Counted from the stretch's first letter, positions 28,252 through 38,709 are shown. The stretch is DNA of 64,000 nt from Paenibacillus sp. D2_2 (GCF_031199965.1 NZ_CP133605.1:2078501-2142500); one strand, 5' to 3'. A program made the numbers and translations. The notes: generated from the letters alone by a model not told the origin.

Positions 28252-29354
28252 TGAGAACGCTGGAAGTAGATTTGGGAGATCGATCCTACCCGATCTATAT
28301 TGGCGGAGGCTTGTTGGAACAAGCGGGCGATTATTTTGAACGGCATGGGCTATCGAAGAAGAGTCCGGTGCTAATCGTTACAGATGATAATGTGGCGCCT
28401 CTTCATTTGGCGAAGGTTGAAGTCTCGCTACAGTCCTGCGGCTACCGAGCCGTTCATCATATTGTCCAGGCCGGAGAACCCTCAAAGTCACTTGTTGTAT
28501 TCGAGGAAGTGATGACGACGGCGATCGAGAACGGACTAGACCGTAAATCGACTGTCATTGCCCTCGGTGGTGGAGTAGTCGGTGATTTGGCAGGCTTCGT
28601 TGCCGCCTCTTACATGCGAGGTGTCAATTTCGTGCAGATGCCGACGACGATTCTAGCTCATGACAGCAGCGTTGGAGGAAAGGTAGCGGTCAACCATCGC
28701 TTAGCTAAAAATATGATCGGTGCTTTCTATCAGCCTGAGATGGTTCTCTATGATGTTAGTTCTTTGCAGACTCTGCCGGATCGCGAAATTCGTGCTGGCT
28801 TGGCTGAGATGGTGAAGCATGGCTTGATCTGGGACGAACAGTTCGCAGTCTGGTGTGAGGACAATACTGATAAATTGCTGTCGCTGGACCCGGAAGCTTT
28901 GGAATATGGATTGATTCAGGGCTGTGGAATTAAAGCGAAGGTTGTAGCAGCCGATGAGCGGGAGCAAGGACTTCGCGCGATCCTCAATCTCGGCCATACG
29001 CTTGGCCATGCGATTGAGGCAACCGGAGGCTATGGTGAGTATTTGCATGGTGAGGCCATCTCCATTGGTATGGCCGCTTCAGCCTTGATTGCCGTTCATC
29101 GCGGCAAAGAGGAAGCACTTTATGAGAAGACAATAGAGCTTCTGCAAGGCTTTGGACTTCCAATAGCCATGCCAGAGCATTTGGACGAAGAGCAACTGAT
29201 CTCGGCCATGATGCATGACAAGAAGTTTACAGAGAACAAAATAGTATTCGTACTCCCGGTTCAAATTGGAAAAGTGGAAATCGTCTCCGATGTGACACTA
29301 GATGAGGTGCGCCGGGTTATCAAGGAATTGAAAGGGGAAAGACAGAATGTATAA
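28251..29354 (+). CDS. aroB: 3-dehydroquinate synthase
   Basis: 367 residues. NAD-binding GGGVVGDLAGFVAASYMRG; metal ligands in the GHTLGHAIE and LHGEAISIGM regions. Second step of the shikimate pathway. Overlaps aroH by 8 bases. Confidence 0.97.
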   Translation: MRTLEVDLGDRSYPIYIGGGLLEQAGDYFERHGLSKKSPVLIVTDDNVAPLHLAKVEVSLQSCGYRAVHHIVQAGEPSKSLVVFEEVMTTAIENGLDRKSTVIALGGGVVGDLAGFVAASYMRGVNFVQMPTTILAHDSSVGGKVAVNHRLAKNMIGAFYQPEMVLYDVSSLQTLPDREIRAGLAEMVKHGLIWDEQFAVWCEDNTDKLLSLDPEALEYGLIQGCGIKAKVVAADEREQGLRAILNLGHTLGHAIEATGGYGEYLHGEAISIGMAASALIAVHRGKEEALYEKTIELLQGFGLPIAMPEHLDEEQLISAMMHDKKFTENKIVFVLPVQIGKVEIVSDVTLDEVRRVIKELKGERQNV

Positions 29355-29718
29355 TCGCGGCATCCGCGGAGCAACGACGGTAGCTCATAACGAAGAACAA
29401 GAAATACTGGACGCTACTGCAGAGCTATTGAAAAAAGTCGTCGCTGCCAACGAGATTTTGCCTGAGGATATTTGCAGCGTTTGGATTACTGTTACGCCGG
29501 ATCTTGATGCTGTTTTTCCTGCTAAGGCAATTCGTGTGCTGCAGGGCTGGGATATGGTTCCGCTGATGTGTTCGACCGAGATTCCGGTAAAGAACGCGCT
29601 TCCGAAGTGCATCCGATTGTTGATTCATGTAAATACGAATAAGACACAACGGGAAATGAAGCATATCTATATGAATGAGGCTAGAAGCCTTCGTCCAGAT
29701 ATCAGCGGGCAAGCTTAA
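29347..29718 (+). CDS. aroH: Chorismate mutase, AroH type
   Basis: 123 residues, trimeric monofunctional mutase. RGIRGATTV at the start, WITVTPDLDAVFPAKAIR and HVNTNK near the end match B. subtilis AroH. Converts chorismate to prephenate for Tyr/Phe. Last gene before the trp leader. Confidence 0.96.
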   Translation: MYNRGIRGATTVAHNEEQEILDATAELLKKVVAANEILPEDICSVWITVTPDLDAVFPAKAIRVLQGWDMVPLMCSTEIPVKNALPKCIRLLIHVNTNKTQREMKHIYMNEARSLRPDISGQA

Positions 29719-29755
29719 TACCCGAATGTTGTTTGGATTAGGTAAAAAAAGAAAG

Positions 29756-29784
29756 TTGCCAACTGGCAAAGAATCATGTATATT
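29756..29784 (+). promoter_or_regulatory. Predicted trp promoter
   Basis: TTGCCA (29756-29761), 17 bases, TATATT (29779-29784) with a TG just before the -10. Start would be near 29791, about 25 bases before the TRAP site. Confidence 0.7.
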
Positions 29785-29815
29785 AATTTTAAGATTTTGG
29801 TTAAGAATGGTTTTT

Positions 29816-29865
29816 GAGCTGAGTAGAGTTGAGATGAGCAGAGCAGAGTTTAGCTGAGAGAATAG
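29816..29865 (+). promoter_or_regulatory. TRAP-binding site of the trp leader
   Basis: Nine triplets in exact five-base register from 29816 to 29858: seven GAG, one TAG, one GAG, with two-base spacers (CT, TA, TT, AT, CA, CA, TT, CT). A further TAG at 29863-29865 is slightly out of register. This is the classic (G/U)AG-N2 target of TRAP. Bases 29822-29830 are also complementary to the 5' arm of the terminator at 30073. Confidence 0.92.
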
Positions 29866-30072
29866 TCTGGTTCAGATAGTATGTCTGAATAGTTAGGATA
29901 TACAGAAGAATGAATCTATGGGTAACTTATGTGCGGGACAGGTGTATTTTCTGTTCCATGGGAAGTTATAAGACCACGTTTGTTTAGGGACTTGTAATTT
30001 CTGTGACCCTCATTCCGTATGCCTGACGGTTTAGTACAGGATCAGACATCACTTCATACTGCGAATCTAAGT

Positions 30073-30099
30073 AACCTCTACTTCGGTAGAGGTTTTTTT
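30073..30099 (+). terminator. trp attenuator terminator
   Basis: AACCTCTAC-TTCG-GTAGAGGTT: a 9-bp perfect stem with a UUCG tetraloop and seven T, 63 bases before trpE. The leader between it and the TRAP site is about 205 bases and holds smaller hairpins (29871-29889 and 29936-29958). Confidence 0.92.
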
Positions 30100-30106
30100 G
30101 TTTTCC

Positions 30107-30134
30107 TATAAGAGGAAGTTCAAACCGTTTATAA
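30107..30134. repeat. Minimal copy of the intergenic repeat before trpE
   Basis: TATAAGAGGAAGTTCAAACC then GTTTATAA resembles the joined outer ends of the repeat family. It lies between the attenuator and the trpE ribosome site. Confidence 0.45.
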
Positions 30135-30161
30135 ATATTGAGAAGAAGGAAGTGATCGAGC

Positions 30162-31736
30162 ATGACAACCCCACAGGTTGAGCAGGTAATTGCACTGGCG
30201 AAAGAATATAACTTGATTCCGATTGTGCGCACATTACTGGCGGATATGGAGTCGCCTATTCGTATTTTTCGGCGAATCGCTGAGCGGGAACGGGCATTTT
30301 TGCTGGAAAGTGTAGAGGGTGGCGTGAACTGGGCGCGCTATTCCTTCATCGGCAAAGATCCATTCATGATGATTACCGCTAAGAAAGGCCAGCTAGTTGT
30401 AGAGCGCGGCGGTGTCAAGGAGAAGAAACAGTCGCAAAAGCCTGTAGAGGAGCTTCGCTCCATCCTAAGGGGATTTCGAAGCCCGATGCTTCCTGAATTG
30501 CCACCATTCACCGGAGGAGCGATTGGTTTCTTCGGATATGATCTGCTGCAATACTATGAGAAGCTGCCGGAGCACCGGATTGATGATCTTAATATGAATG
30601 ACCTGCAGTTCATGTTCTGCGATCAGATTATCGTATTCGATCACGTGAAGCAGCGTATTCTGCTGATTGCCAATGTGCATGTCAAGGATGGCGATCACGA
30701 GGAAGATATCCGCATGGCTTATCGTGAGGCAGAGCTAAAGCTTGATGAAGCAGCTGCTTTTCTACAAGAGGAGGATCCGGCCGAGAAGTTCAACCGCAAG
30801 CCGATTCCTTCGCAAGTAGAACTCGGAGATGTACGTTCCAATCTGACAAAGGAGCAGTTCATCGCGAACGTTGAGAAAGGTAGAGAGTATATTCGGGCAG
30901 GTGATATATTCCAGGTTGTATTATCGCAGCGGTTCCATATAGAGACAGATGTCGATCCACTTCATGTATATAGAGTACTGAGGACACTGAATCCCTCACC
31001 ATATATGTATTATCTCAAAATGGACGACGAGATTATTGTTGGTACTTCGCCTGAAGTGCTAGTGAAAGTGGAGGGAGATCGCGTTGAGACAAGACCGATT
31101 GCTGGTTCCAGACCGCGCGGCGCTACCCCTGCAGAGGATCTAGCGCTCGAAACCGAGCTACTGCAGGATGAGAAGGAACGGGCGGAACATCTGATGCTAG
31201 TTGACTTGGGACGCAATGATCTCGGCAGAGTATCAGAGTTCGGCAGTGTAAAATGTGACTCGTATATGAATATCGAACGCTATTCGCACATCATGCATAT
31301 GGTCTCCAAGGTATCCGGTAAAATGCGGAGCGACAAGGATTTCTTCGATGCTTTTCTGTCCTGCATGCCAGCGGGAACCGTATCAGGCGCGCCGAAGTTG
31401 AGAGCGATGGAGATTATCGCCGAGCTGGAGCATCAAGCTAGAGGAACTTACGCAGGAGCGATCGGCTATCTCGGTTTTTCGGGGAATATGGATTCTTGTA
31501 TTACAATCCGAACGATCGTATTCAAGAACGGCAAGGCTTATGTGCAAGCTGGGGGCGGGATCGTATGGGATTCTATACCGGAGAATGAATATGAGGAATC
31601 AGTCAATAAGGCGAAGGCTTTGTTAACGGCGATACGGATTGCTGAGCAGATGTTCCCGGTACCGGAGAAGGATGAAGCGGTAATCAATCAGGATTATTTA
31701 TATGAATATACGCCTGCAGGGCTAAGAAGGGAGTAG
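30162..31736 (+). CDS. trpE: Anthranilate synthase component I
   Basis: 524 residues. Chorismate-binding core with PSPYMYYLK, GTSPEVLVKV, RPIAGSRPRG and AGTVSGAPKLRAMEII. First step of tryptophan synthesis; needs the glutaminase TrpG, which is not in this operon and is presumably shared with the folate operon as in B. subtilis. ATG after AGAAGGAAGTG. Controlled by the TRAP attenuator upstream. Confidence 0.97.
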   Translation: MTTPQVEQVIALAKEYNLIPIVRTLLADMESPIRIFRRIAERERAFLLESVEGGVNWARYSFIGKDPFMMITAKKGQLVVERGGVKEKKQSQKPVEELRSILRGFRSPMLPELPPFTGGAIGFFGYDLLQYYEKLPEHRIDDLNMNDLQFMFCDQIIVFDHVKQRILLIANVHVKDGDHEEDIRMAYREAELKLDEAAAFLQEEDPAEKFNRKPIPSQVELGDVRSNLTKEQFIANVEKGREYIRAGDIFQVVLSQRFHIETDVDPLHVYRVLRTLNPSPYMYYLKMDDEIIVGTSPEVLVKVEGDRVETRPIAGSRPRGATPAEDLALETELLQDEKERAEHLMLVDLGRNDLGRVSEFGSVKCDSYMNIERYSHIMHMVSKVSGKMRSDKDFFDAFLSCMPAGTVSGAPKLRAMEIIAELEHQARGTYAGAIGYLGFSGNMDSCITIRTIVFKNGKAYVQAGGGIVWDSIPENEYEESVNKAKALLTAIRIAEQMFPVPEKDEAVINQDYLYEYTPAGLRRE

Positions 31737-31741
31737 AGAAT

Positions 31742-32782
31742 ATGAACGGACAGCAAATTGTGCAATCCGGGTTACAGCGAGTCATTGCCGGCCAGCATTT
31801 GGCGAGACAAGAAGCGAAGGACGTTATGGAAGTCATTATGAGCGGTGAATCAACTCCGGCGCAAATTGGCGGTCTTCTGACGGCACTTAGAATTAAGGGT
31901 GAGACGATTGAGGAGATTACCGGATTTGCCGAGGCCATGCGCTTACAGGGGAACCGGATGCACACAGAGACAACACGGCTGTTGGATACTTGCGGCACCG
32001 GTGGCTCTGGAATTCATAAATTCAATATTTCAACGACATCGGCGATTGTTGCCTCCTCGGTGTCTGTTCGGGTAGCTAAGCACGGCAACCGCTCTGCTTC
32101 TGGTCGTGCTGGCAGCGCGGATGTGTTAGAAGCGCTAGGAGTGAACATCCACCTGGATCCAGATCAGGCGAAGCGTTGCCTGGACCAGATCGGAATCTGC
32201 TTCCTGTTCGCGCAGATTTATCATCCGTCTATGAAATACGCGGCAGGACCGCGCAAGGAATTGGGAGTACGGACCGTATTCAATATGCTCGGTCCGTTGA
32301 CGAATCCTGCCGGTGCTGATCGGCAAGTGTTGGGAATATATGATGCCGACAAGACTCAGACGATTGCTAGCGTGCTTCGTGAGCTAGGTTCCAAGCGTGC
32401 GCTCGTCGTAACGAGTCAGGAAGGGCTTGATGAGATCAGTATCTCATCGCCAACCCGAATCTCCGAACTTAAGGACGGAGAAGTAAAAACTTACGAGATC
32501 CAACCGGAGGATATCGGTTTAAAGAGTTATCCGCTTAGCGAGATGATGGGAGGAGATCCTGCTACGAACGCTGAGATCATCTCGCGAGTGCTTCAGGGTG
32601 AGAAGGGGGCATATCGTGATGTGGTGCTGGCGAATGCAGGGGCTTGCATTTATGTGTCCGGTCTGGCTGACAGCATTCGTGAGGGAGTCGTCATTGCCGC
32701 CGAGTCGATCGATTCAGGAAAAGCTTCCAGTAAGTTGGAACAGCTTATTCATACAACGGAGGAATTTAGTTATGTATCTTGA
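31742..32782 (+). CDS. trpD: Anthranilate phosphoribosyltransferase
   Basis: 346 residues. PRPP-binding DTCGTGGSG and KHGNRSASGRAGSADVLEAL are typical. Second step of the pathway. Starts 5 bases after trpE and overlaps trpC by 11. Confidence 0.97.
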   Translation: MNGQQIVQSGLQRVIAGQHLARQEAKDVMEVIMSGESTPAQIGGLLTALRIKGETIEEITGFAEAMRLQGNRMHTETTRLLDTCGTGGSGIHKFNISTTSAIVASSVSVRVAKHGNRSASGRAGSADVLEALGVNIHLDPDQAKRCLDQIGICFLFAQIYHPSMKYAAGPRKELGVRTVFNMLGPLTNPAGADRQVLGIYDADKTQTIASVLRELGSKRALVVTSQEGLDEISISSPTRISELKDGEVKTYEIQPEDIGLKSYPLSEMMGGDPATNAEIISRVLQGEKGAYRDVVLANAGACIYVSGLADSIREGVVIAAESIDSGKASSKLEQLIHTTEEFSYVS

Positions 32783-33611
32783 TAAAATTGTGGAGACGAA
32801 GAGACTGGAAGTTCAGAAGCTGACCGACCGGTTAACACGAATGGAAGCAGAGCGTCAAATCGCTCTGCTTCCGCCAACACGTGGATTTCATCGGGCACTC
32901 TCCGTAAGAAACAAGCGGGAATTAGGGCTGATCGCCGAGGTGAAGAAGGCATCACCGTCCAAAGGGTTGATCCGTTCCGATTTCAATCCAGTGGAGATCG
33001 CGCGCAGCTATGAGACTGCAGCAGCGGATTGTATTTCGGTCTTGACCGATGAGATCTACTTCCAAGGAAGCAGCTCCTATTTGCAGCAAATCCGTGATCA
33101 TGTTAAGCTTCCGCTGCTGCGTAAGGACTTCATCATCGATGAAATTCAGATTTATGAGGCAAGGCTCCTTGGCGCGGATGCGATTCTGTTGATTGCAGCG
33201 ATCCTGGATGACGGGCAGCTTCGTAGATTTATGCGGACGGCCGCCTCTCTAGATCTGGACGTTTTACTTGAGGTTCATGATCGGAATGAAATGGAACGGG
33301 CTTTATCGCTAGGAGATGCGCCATTAATCGGGATTAATAATCGTAACCTGCATACCTTTGAGACGCGGCTTGAGACAACGGCTGAATTGTCCTCGATGGT
33401 ACCTGCAGAGGTGACATTAATTAGCGAGAGCGGAATTCGTACTCCTGAGGATGTTCGGTATTTGGCTCAGGCAGGTGCGAAGGGACTCCTCATTGGCGAG
33501 ACTTTTATGAGACAGGCTCGTGTTGATCAAGCGGTGAATGAGTTGATGGGCGCGCTAGAGCAAGATGGCGTTCGAGCTGTTTTCGGAAAGGGCGTTCATG
33601 AAAATGAATGA
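32772..33611 (+). CDS. trpC: Indole-3-glycerol phosphate synthase
   Basis: 279 residues beginning [20 protein letters not shown] barrel with [37 protein letters not shown] and SESGI. The start at 32772 is inside trpD; an upstream in-frame extension is ignored because the family begins here. Confidence 0.97.
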   Translation: MYLDKIVETKRLEVQKLTDRLTRMEAERQIALLPPTRGFHRALSVRNKRELGLIAEVKKASPSKGLIRSDFNPVEIARSYETAAADCISVLTDEIYFQGSSSYLQQIRDHVKLPLLRKDFIIDEIQIYEARLLGADAILLIAAILDDGQLRRFMRTAASLDLDVLLEVHDRNEMERALSLGDAPLIGINNRNLHTFETRLETTAELSSMVPAEVTLISESGIRTPEDVRYLAQAGAKGLLIGETFMRQARVDQAVNELMGALEQDGVRAVFGKGVHENE

Positions 33612-34286
33612 AACTACAATAAAAATATGTGGACTTCAATCCGTTGAAGTGCTAAAATCGATGATACATTTACCCGTGGATTATGTTGGATTTGTCTTTG
33701 CCAAGAGTAAGCGACAAGTGAGTGCAGCCCAAGCGGCTGAGCTAACGGCGCAGCTCAAGGAATGGAAGACATCAGAAATCCCAAAGAGCGTTGGCGTATT
33801 TGTAAATCCCGAATTAACGGAACTTTCCGATATTGTAAAGACAGCCGGGCTGGATGTCGTTCAACTGCATGGCAGTGAGAGTCCAGAGTTTTGCTTGGGG
33901 ATACGGGAACGACTGGGTGTTCAGGTGATCAAGGCCTTCTCCGTACAGGAGAGCGGGTCATTGAGCGGAGAACTGAAGATCGAAGATTATGCAGGTGCTA
34001 TAGACGGCATTCTGTTGGACACATATGACCCGATTTATGGCGGCGGTTCGGGGATCTCTTTTGCCTGGGAGAGGGCTATACCTTATCAAGCTTGGGCCAA
34101 GGCACAAGGCATTCCTTGCTGGATCGCTGGTGGGCTTAATCCCGATAACGTAACTGAACTGATGAGGAAGATACAACCGGAAGGCGTAAATGTCTCGAGT
34201 GGTGTAGAGATAAATGGAAGCAAGGATATAGATAAAATAACAGCATTCGTGGAGAGGGTGAAGGGAAAGATGGCACAAGTTCCTGA
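33598..34286 (+). CDS. trpF: Phosphoribosylanthranilate isomerase
   Basis: TIM barrel of about 225 residues: [12 protein letters not shown] with catalytic Cys, [41 protein letters not shown] and VSSGVE. In this sequence the frame continues into trpB without a stop. One extra G at 34263-34265 would end trpF at 34286. ATG at 33598 overlaps the trpC end. Confidence 0.93.
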
Positions 34287-35469
34287 TGAGAACGGGCGGT
34301 TCGGTCCATTTGGTGGCCGCTATGTCCCGGAGACGTTAATGAACGCGTTAATTGAGCTTGAGGAATCCTACAATAAATACAAAGATGATCTCGATTTTCA
34401 ATCGGAAATTGCTTATTTACTGAAACAGTATTCTGGTAGGGAGACCCCATTATATTATGCGGAGCGGTTGACGGAGAGTTTGGGCGGGGCGAAGATCTAC
34501 TTGAAGCGTGAGGATTTGAACCATACCGGAGCCCATAAAATCAACAATGCGATCGGTCAGGGAATTCTGGCAAAACGTATGGGTAAGAAAAAAGTCATAG
34601 CTGAGACAGGAGCAGGCCAGCACGGCGTGGCTACGGCTACGGTCGCAGCACTGCTCGGTCTGGAGTGCAAAGTGTTCATGGGAGAAGAAGATACGAAGCG
34701 TCAACAGCTTAATGTATTCCGCATGAAGCTGCTCGGGGCAGAGGTAGTACCTGTCGTGTCCGGAACACGCACCCTGAAGGACGCTTGTAACGAGGCTTTG
34801 CGCTATTGGGTCAGTCATGTCGAGGACACCTTCTATATTCTTGGCTCGGCTACTGGACCACATCCGTATCCGATGATGGTTCGCAATTTCCAGCGGATCA
34901 TCGGCGATGAGACCCGCCGCCAGATCCTGGATGCTGAAGGTAGACTGCCGGATATGCTCGTCGCAGCGGTTGGCGGTGGCAGCAATGCAATCGGTATGTT
35001 CTATCCATTTATCGAGGATTCGATGGTGCAATTGATTGGTGCAGAGGCAGCTGGCAGAGGCATTGATACGGAGTATCATGCAGCAACTATGACGATGGGA
35101 AGCAAGGGAGTATTCCAAGGCTCGCTTAGTTATTTGCTGCAGGATGAATATGGACAGGTTAAGCCGGCGCATTCGATTTCAGCCGGTCTCGACTATCCGG
35201 GTATCGGACCTGAGCACTCTTACTTAAAAGATATAGAACGAGCGCGTTACTATCCGATTACCGACAAGGAGGCGCTTGAGGCTCTGCAGTTGCTAAGCAG
35301 AACAGAAGGAATTATCCCTGCGCTGGAGTCGGCACATGCTGTAGCTCAAGTTATGAAGATGGCGCCGGAGATGAACAACGAACAGATCATTGTTATTTGT
35401 CTGTCAGGGCGCGGTGACAAAGATGTAGAGTCGATCATGGCTTACACTGAAGGGGGAGCTGCGCTATGA
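34270..35469 (+). CDS. trpB: Tryptophan synthase beta chain
   Basis: 399 residues, [20 protein letters not shown] start. PLP lysine in [17 protein letters not shown] and glycine loop [14 protein letters not shown]. Joins indole and serine. ATG at 34270 behind GGTGAAGGG. Overlaps trpA by four bases. Confidence 0.97.
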   Translation: MAQVPDENGRFGPFGGRYVPETLMNALIELEESYNKYKDDLDFQSEIAYLLKQYSGRETPLYYAERLTESLGGAKIYLKREDLNHTGAHKINNAIGQGILAKRMGKKKVIAETGAGQHGVATATVAALLGLECKVFMGEEDTKRQQLNVFRMKLLGAEVVPVVSGTRTLKDACNEALRYWVSHVEDTFYILGSATGPHPYPMMVRNFQRIIGDETRRQILDAEGRLPDMLVAAVGGGSNAIGMFYPFIEDSMVQLIGAEAAGRGIDTEYHAATMTMGSKGVFQGSLSYLLQDEYGQVKPAHSISAGLDYPGIGPEHSYLKDIERARYYPITDKEALEALQLLSRTEGIIPALESAHAVAQVMKMAPEMNNEQIIVICLSGRGDKDVESIMAYTEGGAAL

Positions 35470-36285
35470 AGACTGCGGAAATGAATCTGATGGATCAGAC
35501 CTTTGCCCGGCTTCGCAAGGAAGGCAGAACAGCACTGATTCCGTTCATTACGGTTGGCGATCCTGATGTAGAGACAACACTGGATATATTACAAGCAGTT
35601 GAGCAGGCAGGTGCGAACATCGTTGAGCTAGGCGTCCCTTATTCCGATCCATTAGCTGATGGTCCCGTTATTCAGCGTGCTTCTGAGCGTGCACTTGCCT
35701 ATCATGTAACGATCGAGACCTGCATCGATGTAGCCCGCCAAGCTAGAGAACGGCATTAAAATGCCGATTGTGCTATTTACTTACTTCAATCCGGTTCTGC
35801 AGACAGGGCTTGAACGCTTCTTCCAGCTCGTTAAGGAAGCGGGAATTAGCGGGCTCATCATTCCCGATTTGCCGTATGAGGAATCGGAAGAGGTCTTACA
35901 ACTGGCTGATGAGGCGAATGTTCATCTCGTGCCTCTTGTCGCTCCGACCTCGAATGAACGGATTCATCGCATAGTGTCCCGGGCACGTGGATTCATATAT
36001 TGCGTATCCTCGCTCGGCGTTACAGGAGAAAGGGCTTTTTTTGCCCAAGGAGTGGATGATTTCATCAAGACCGTGAAGGACGACACCGATCTTCCTGTCG
36101 CCGTTGGCTTCGGCATTTCAAGTCGAGAGCAGGCTCAGCATTTTGCTGAGTTCTGTGATGGGGTCGTAGTCGGTAGTGCTATTGTGCGTACTATCGAGGA
36201 AGCATTACCATTATTACAGAGTGAAGCGACGAAGGAGCAGGGCTTGTTGCAAATTCGTGACTTTGTGGCAAAATTAAGAGTGTAA
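35466..36285 (+). CDS. trpA: Tryptophan synthase alpha chain (frameshifted)
   Basis: About 272 residues. [20 protein letters not shown] contains the catalytic Asp, and [11 protein letters not shown] and [11 protein letters not shown] bind substrate phosphate. The frame breaks at 35756-35757, where one extra T creates a TAA; removing it gives [14 protein letters not shown]. One of only two apparent insertions in the window. Confidence 0.95.
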
Positions 36286-36314
36286 TTTCATTTAGAACGA
36301 AGGGAGAGATATAC

Positions 36315-37412
36315 ATGTTGCCAAAACCGCAAATTGTGAACCTTCCGGTCTACCAACCTGGTAAGCCGATCGAGGCAGTCAAGCGGGAGCTTGGTCTTAC
36401 TGAAGTTATCAAGCTCGCATCTAATGAGAATCCATATGGCTGCTCCCCTCGCGTTCGTGCAGCGATCGAAGCGGAGCTTGCTAATATCAGCATTTATCCT
36501 GACGGAAGTGCGGTGGAATTAACCGAAGACTTAGCGAGTCATCTTGGGGTAAATTCTAATCAAATTATTTTCGGCTGTGGTTCGGATGAGATAATTGCCC
36601 TTATTACCAGAGCTTTCTTCCTTCCGGGAGACGAGACTATCATGGCGGATCAGACTTTCTCCGTCTATAAGAGCAATGCCGATATCGAGGGCGCAGTCAG
36701 CATCGAGGTTCCTCTGCTAGAGGGAACGCATGATCTGGAGGCGATGCTTCAGGCGGTTAATGATCGAACCAAGGTTGTATGGATCTGTAATCCTAACAAT
36801 CCGACGGGGACTATCGTACCTAAGGCGGATTTGATCGCTTTTCTGGACCGTATTCCTGGCCAAGTGCTCGTCGTTTTGGATGAAGCATATGCCGAGTTTG
36901 TTACTGATCCGTCTTATGCAAATGGTATCCAGTTGTTGGATAAATATCCGAACTTGGTTGTGCTGCGCACATTCTCTAAAATCTACGGTCTGGCCTCCTT
37001 GCGCATAGGTTATGGTGTGGGCCAGCCTGCCGTTATCAAACTAATCAATCAGGTGCGTGAGCCATTCAACACCTCCCGAATCGGTCAGGCTGCAGCGAGA
37101 GCATCAATTGCAGATCATCAGTTCGTAGTAGAATGCCGCGAGAAGAATGCCAAAGGAATTGAATACTTATATGGTGAATTCGATCGTCTGAAGCTGTCAT
37201 ATTTCCCGGCTCATGGCAATTTCATTATGGTTGACGTGGAGACTCCCGCACAAGAGATGTTCCAGGAACTGCTTAAGCTAGGAGTCATTATACGTGGTGG
37301 CTTCTCTAAATATCCGAATTACATTCGGGTAACGGTTGGTTCAGAGAACCAGAATCAGAAGTTTATTGCGGCTCTGGAGCAGGTGCTTCAGCAGCGCAAG
37401 GTACGAGTCTAG
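36315..37412 (+). CDS. hisC: Histidinol-phosphate aminotransferase
   Basis: 365 residues, PLP enzyme with NPNNPTGT, VLDEAYAEF and PLP lysine in TFSKIYGLASLRIGYG. In Bacillus this enzyme serves histidine, tyrosine and phenylalanine synthesis, which explains its place in the aromatic operon. ATG after GAAGGGAGAG. Confidence 0.95.
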   Translation: MLPKPQIVNLPVYQPGKPIEAVKRELGLTEVIKLASNENPYGCSPRVRAAIEAELANISIYPDGSAVELTEDLASHLGVNSNQIIFGCGSDEIIALITRAFFLPGDETIMADQTFSVYKSNADIEGAVSIEVPLLEGTHDLEAMLQAVNDRTKVVWICNPNNPTGTIVPKADLIAFLDRIPGQVLVVLDEAYAEFVTDPSYANGIQLLDKYPNLVVLRTFSKIYGLASLRIGYGVGQPAVIKLINQVREPFNTSRIGQAAARASIADHQFVVECREKNAKGIEYLYGEFDRLKLSYFPAHGNFIMVDVETPAQEMFQELLKLGVIIRGGFSKYPNYIRVTVGSENQNQKFIAALEQVLQQRKVRV

Positions 37413-37511
37413 CGAATGCATACATCTAGCCATAAATGACCTCAATGAGCTTTGACCAGTATCCAGTTAAATATGAAGTAAATAATCTTAGTAGAAATTG
37501 AGTGAAAATTT

Positions 37512-38606
37512 ATGACTACAAAAATTGCAATATTTGGTGTAGGGTTGATCGGTGGGTCGCTTGCCCTTTGTTTCCGCGGCAAGCCAGGGATTGAGGTTGT
37601 TGGCCACAGTCCCCGTTCCGGATCGCTTGAAGTGATGCTGGATCGCGGTGTCGTAGATGCCGCGACCCTTTCTATGGAAGAAGCGGTGCGTGACGCCGAT
37701 TTTATCTTTCTGTGTGTCCCAGTAGGTAATCTGGAAGAGTACCTTGAGCAGCTGTATGAACTGCCGCTTAAGCCAGGCTGCATTATTACAGATGTAGGTA
37801 GCACGAAGGCCTCGATCGCTGCTGCGGCAGAGAAACTGTCACGGCCGGACGTGTATTTCATCGGTGGCCATCCAATGGCTGGCTCAGAGAGATCTGGTGT
37901 GGAGGCGGCCTCGACACTGCTGTTCGAGAATGCTTACTATGTTCTAACGCCAGCAACCGGTGTTCCAGATGAGGCTTTTGTCAAACTGGAGCAACTTCTA
38001 CAATATACAAGGGCGCAGGTCGTACGGGTTAATCCTGTTCAGCATGATGAGATCGTTGGTGCGATTAGTCATTTGCCGCATATCATTGCGGTAGCGCTTG
38101 TGAATCAGGTGTGTAATTATAATGCTTCCAACGGCTTGTATCGGACCCTTGCTGCAGGTGGATTTCGCGATATTACGCGGATTGCTTCCAGCGATCCGAT
38201 CATTTGGCGTGATATTCTGCTAAGCAATCGCGACGTGGTACTGTCGCTGCTTAAGGATTGGAATGAAGAGATCGGTGGCTTTATCTCCATGCTGGAGGAC
38301 AGGAATGGGGAGGGAATCGTCGATTCCTTCGTCAAAGCAAACCGATTCCGTAGCGAGCTTCCTGAGCGTCGTAAAGGCATGATCTCATCGCTGTTCGATT
38401 TGTATATCAATGTCCCAGACCATCCGGGGATTATCGGACTTATTACGACGGAGCTTGGTGATCAGAACATTAACCTGAGCAATATTCAGATTGTTGAGAG
38501 CCGAGAAGATGTGCCTGGACTGCTACATTTGTCCTTCCGTCAAGAGAGCGCTATGGAGCGAGCCAAAGAGCATTTGCAATCGATGGGCTACACCGTATAT
38601 GTCTGA
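37512..38606 (+). CDS. tyrA: Prephenate dehydrogenase
   Basis: 364 residues: NAD-binding GVGLIGGSLALCFRG, catalytic FIGGHPMAGSERSGVEAA and HDEIVGAISHLPH, then a C-terminal ACT domain (from about residue 295: NVPDHPGIIGLITTELGDQN) that should sense tyrosine. No strong ribosome site. In B. subtilis aroE (EPSP synthase) follows; here a terminator follows. Confidence 0.96.
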   Translation: MTTKIAIFGVGLIGGSLALCFRGKPGIEVVGHSPRSGSLEVMLDRGVVDAATLSMEEAVRDADFIFLCVPVGNLEEYLEQLYELPLKPGCIITDVGSTKASIAAAAEKLSRPDVYFIGGHPMAGSERSGVEAASTLLFENAYYVLTPATGVPDEAFVKLEQLLQYTRAQVVRVNPVQHDEIVGAISHLPHIIAVALVNQVCNYNASNGLYRTLAAGGFRDITRIASSDPIIWRDILLSNRDVVLSLLKDWNEEIGGFISMLEDRNGEGIVDSFVKANRFRSELPERRKGMISSLFDLYINVPDHPGIIGLITTELGDQNINLSNIQIVESREDVPGLLHLSFRQESAMERAKEHLQSMGYTVYV

Positions 38607-38629
38607 TTACTATTCTTATAAACATAACG

Positions 38630-38659
38630 AAAAGCGGGGTCTGTGTGACCCTGCTTTTT
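38630..38659 (+). terminator. Terminator of the aromatic operon
   Basis: AAAAGCGGGGTC pairs with GACCCTGCTTTTT with one mismatch; loop TGTGT. Confidence 0.88.
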
Positions 38660-38709
38660 GATTTCAAAACCCAAATACATCATATGGAAAATTTGTAGTT
38701 TACCTACAA

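Noticed and set aside
34450..35172. Long reverse-strand open frame inside trpB
   Set aside because: It lies wholly opposite an unmistakable trpB, and has no ribosome site or family features.
33598..35469. Apparent TrpF-TrpB fusion protein
   Set aside because: Same reasoning: one extra G at 34263-34265 gives a stop for trpF at 34286, and trpB has a normal start at 34270 with a ribosome site. Needs resequencing before being called a fusion.
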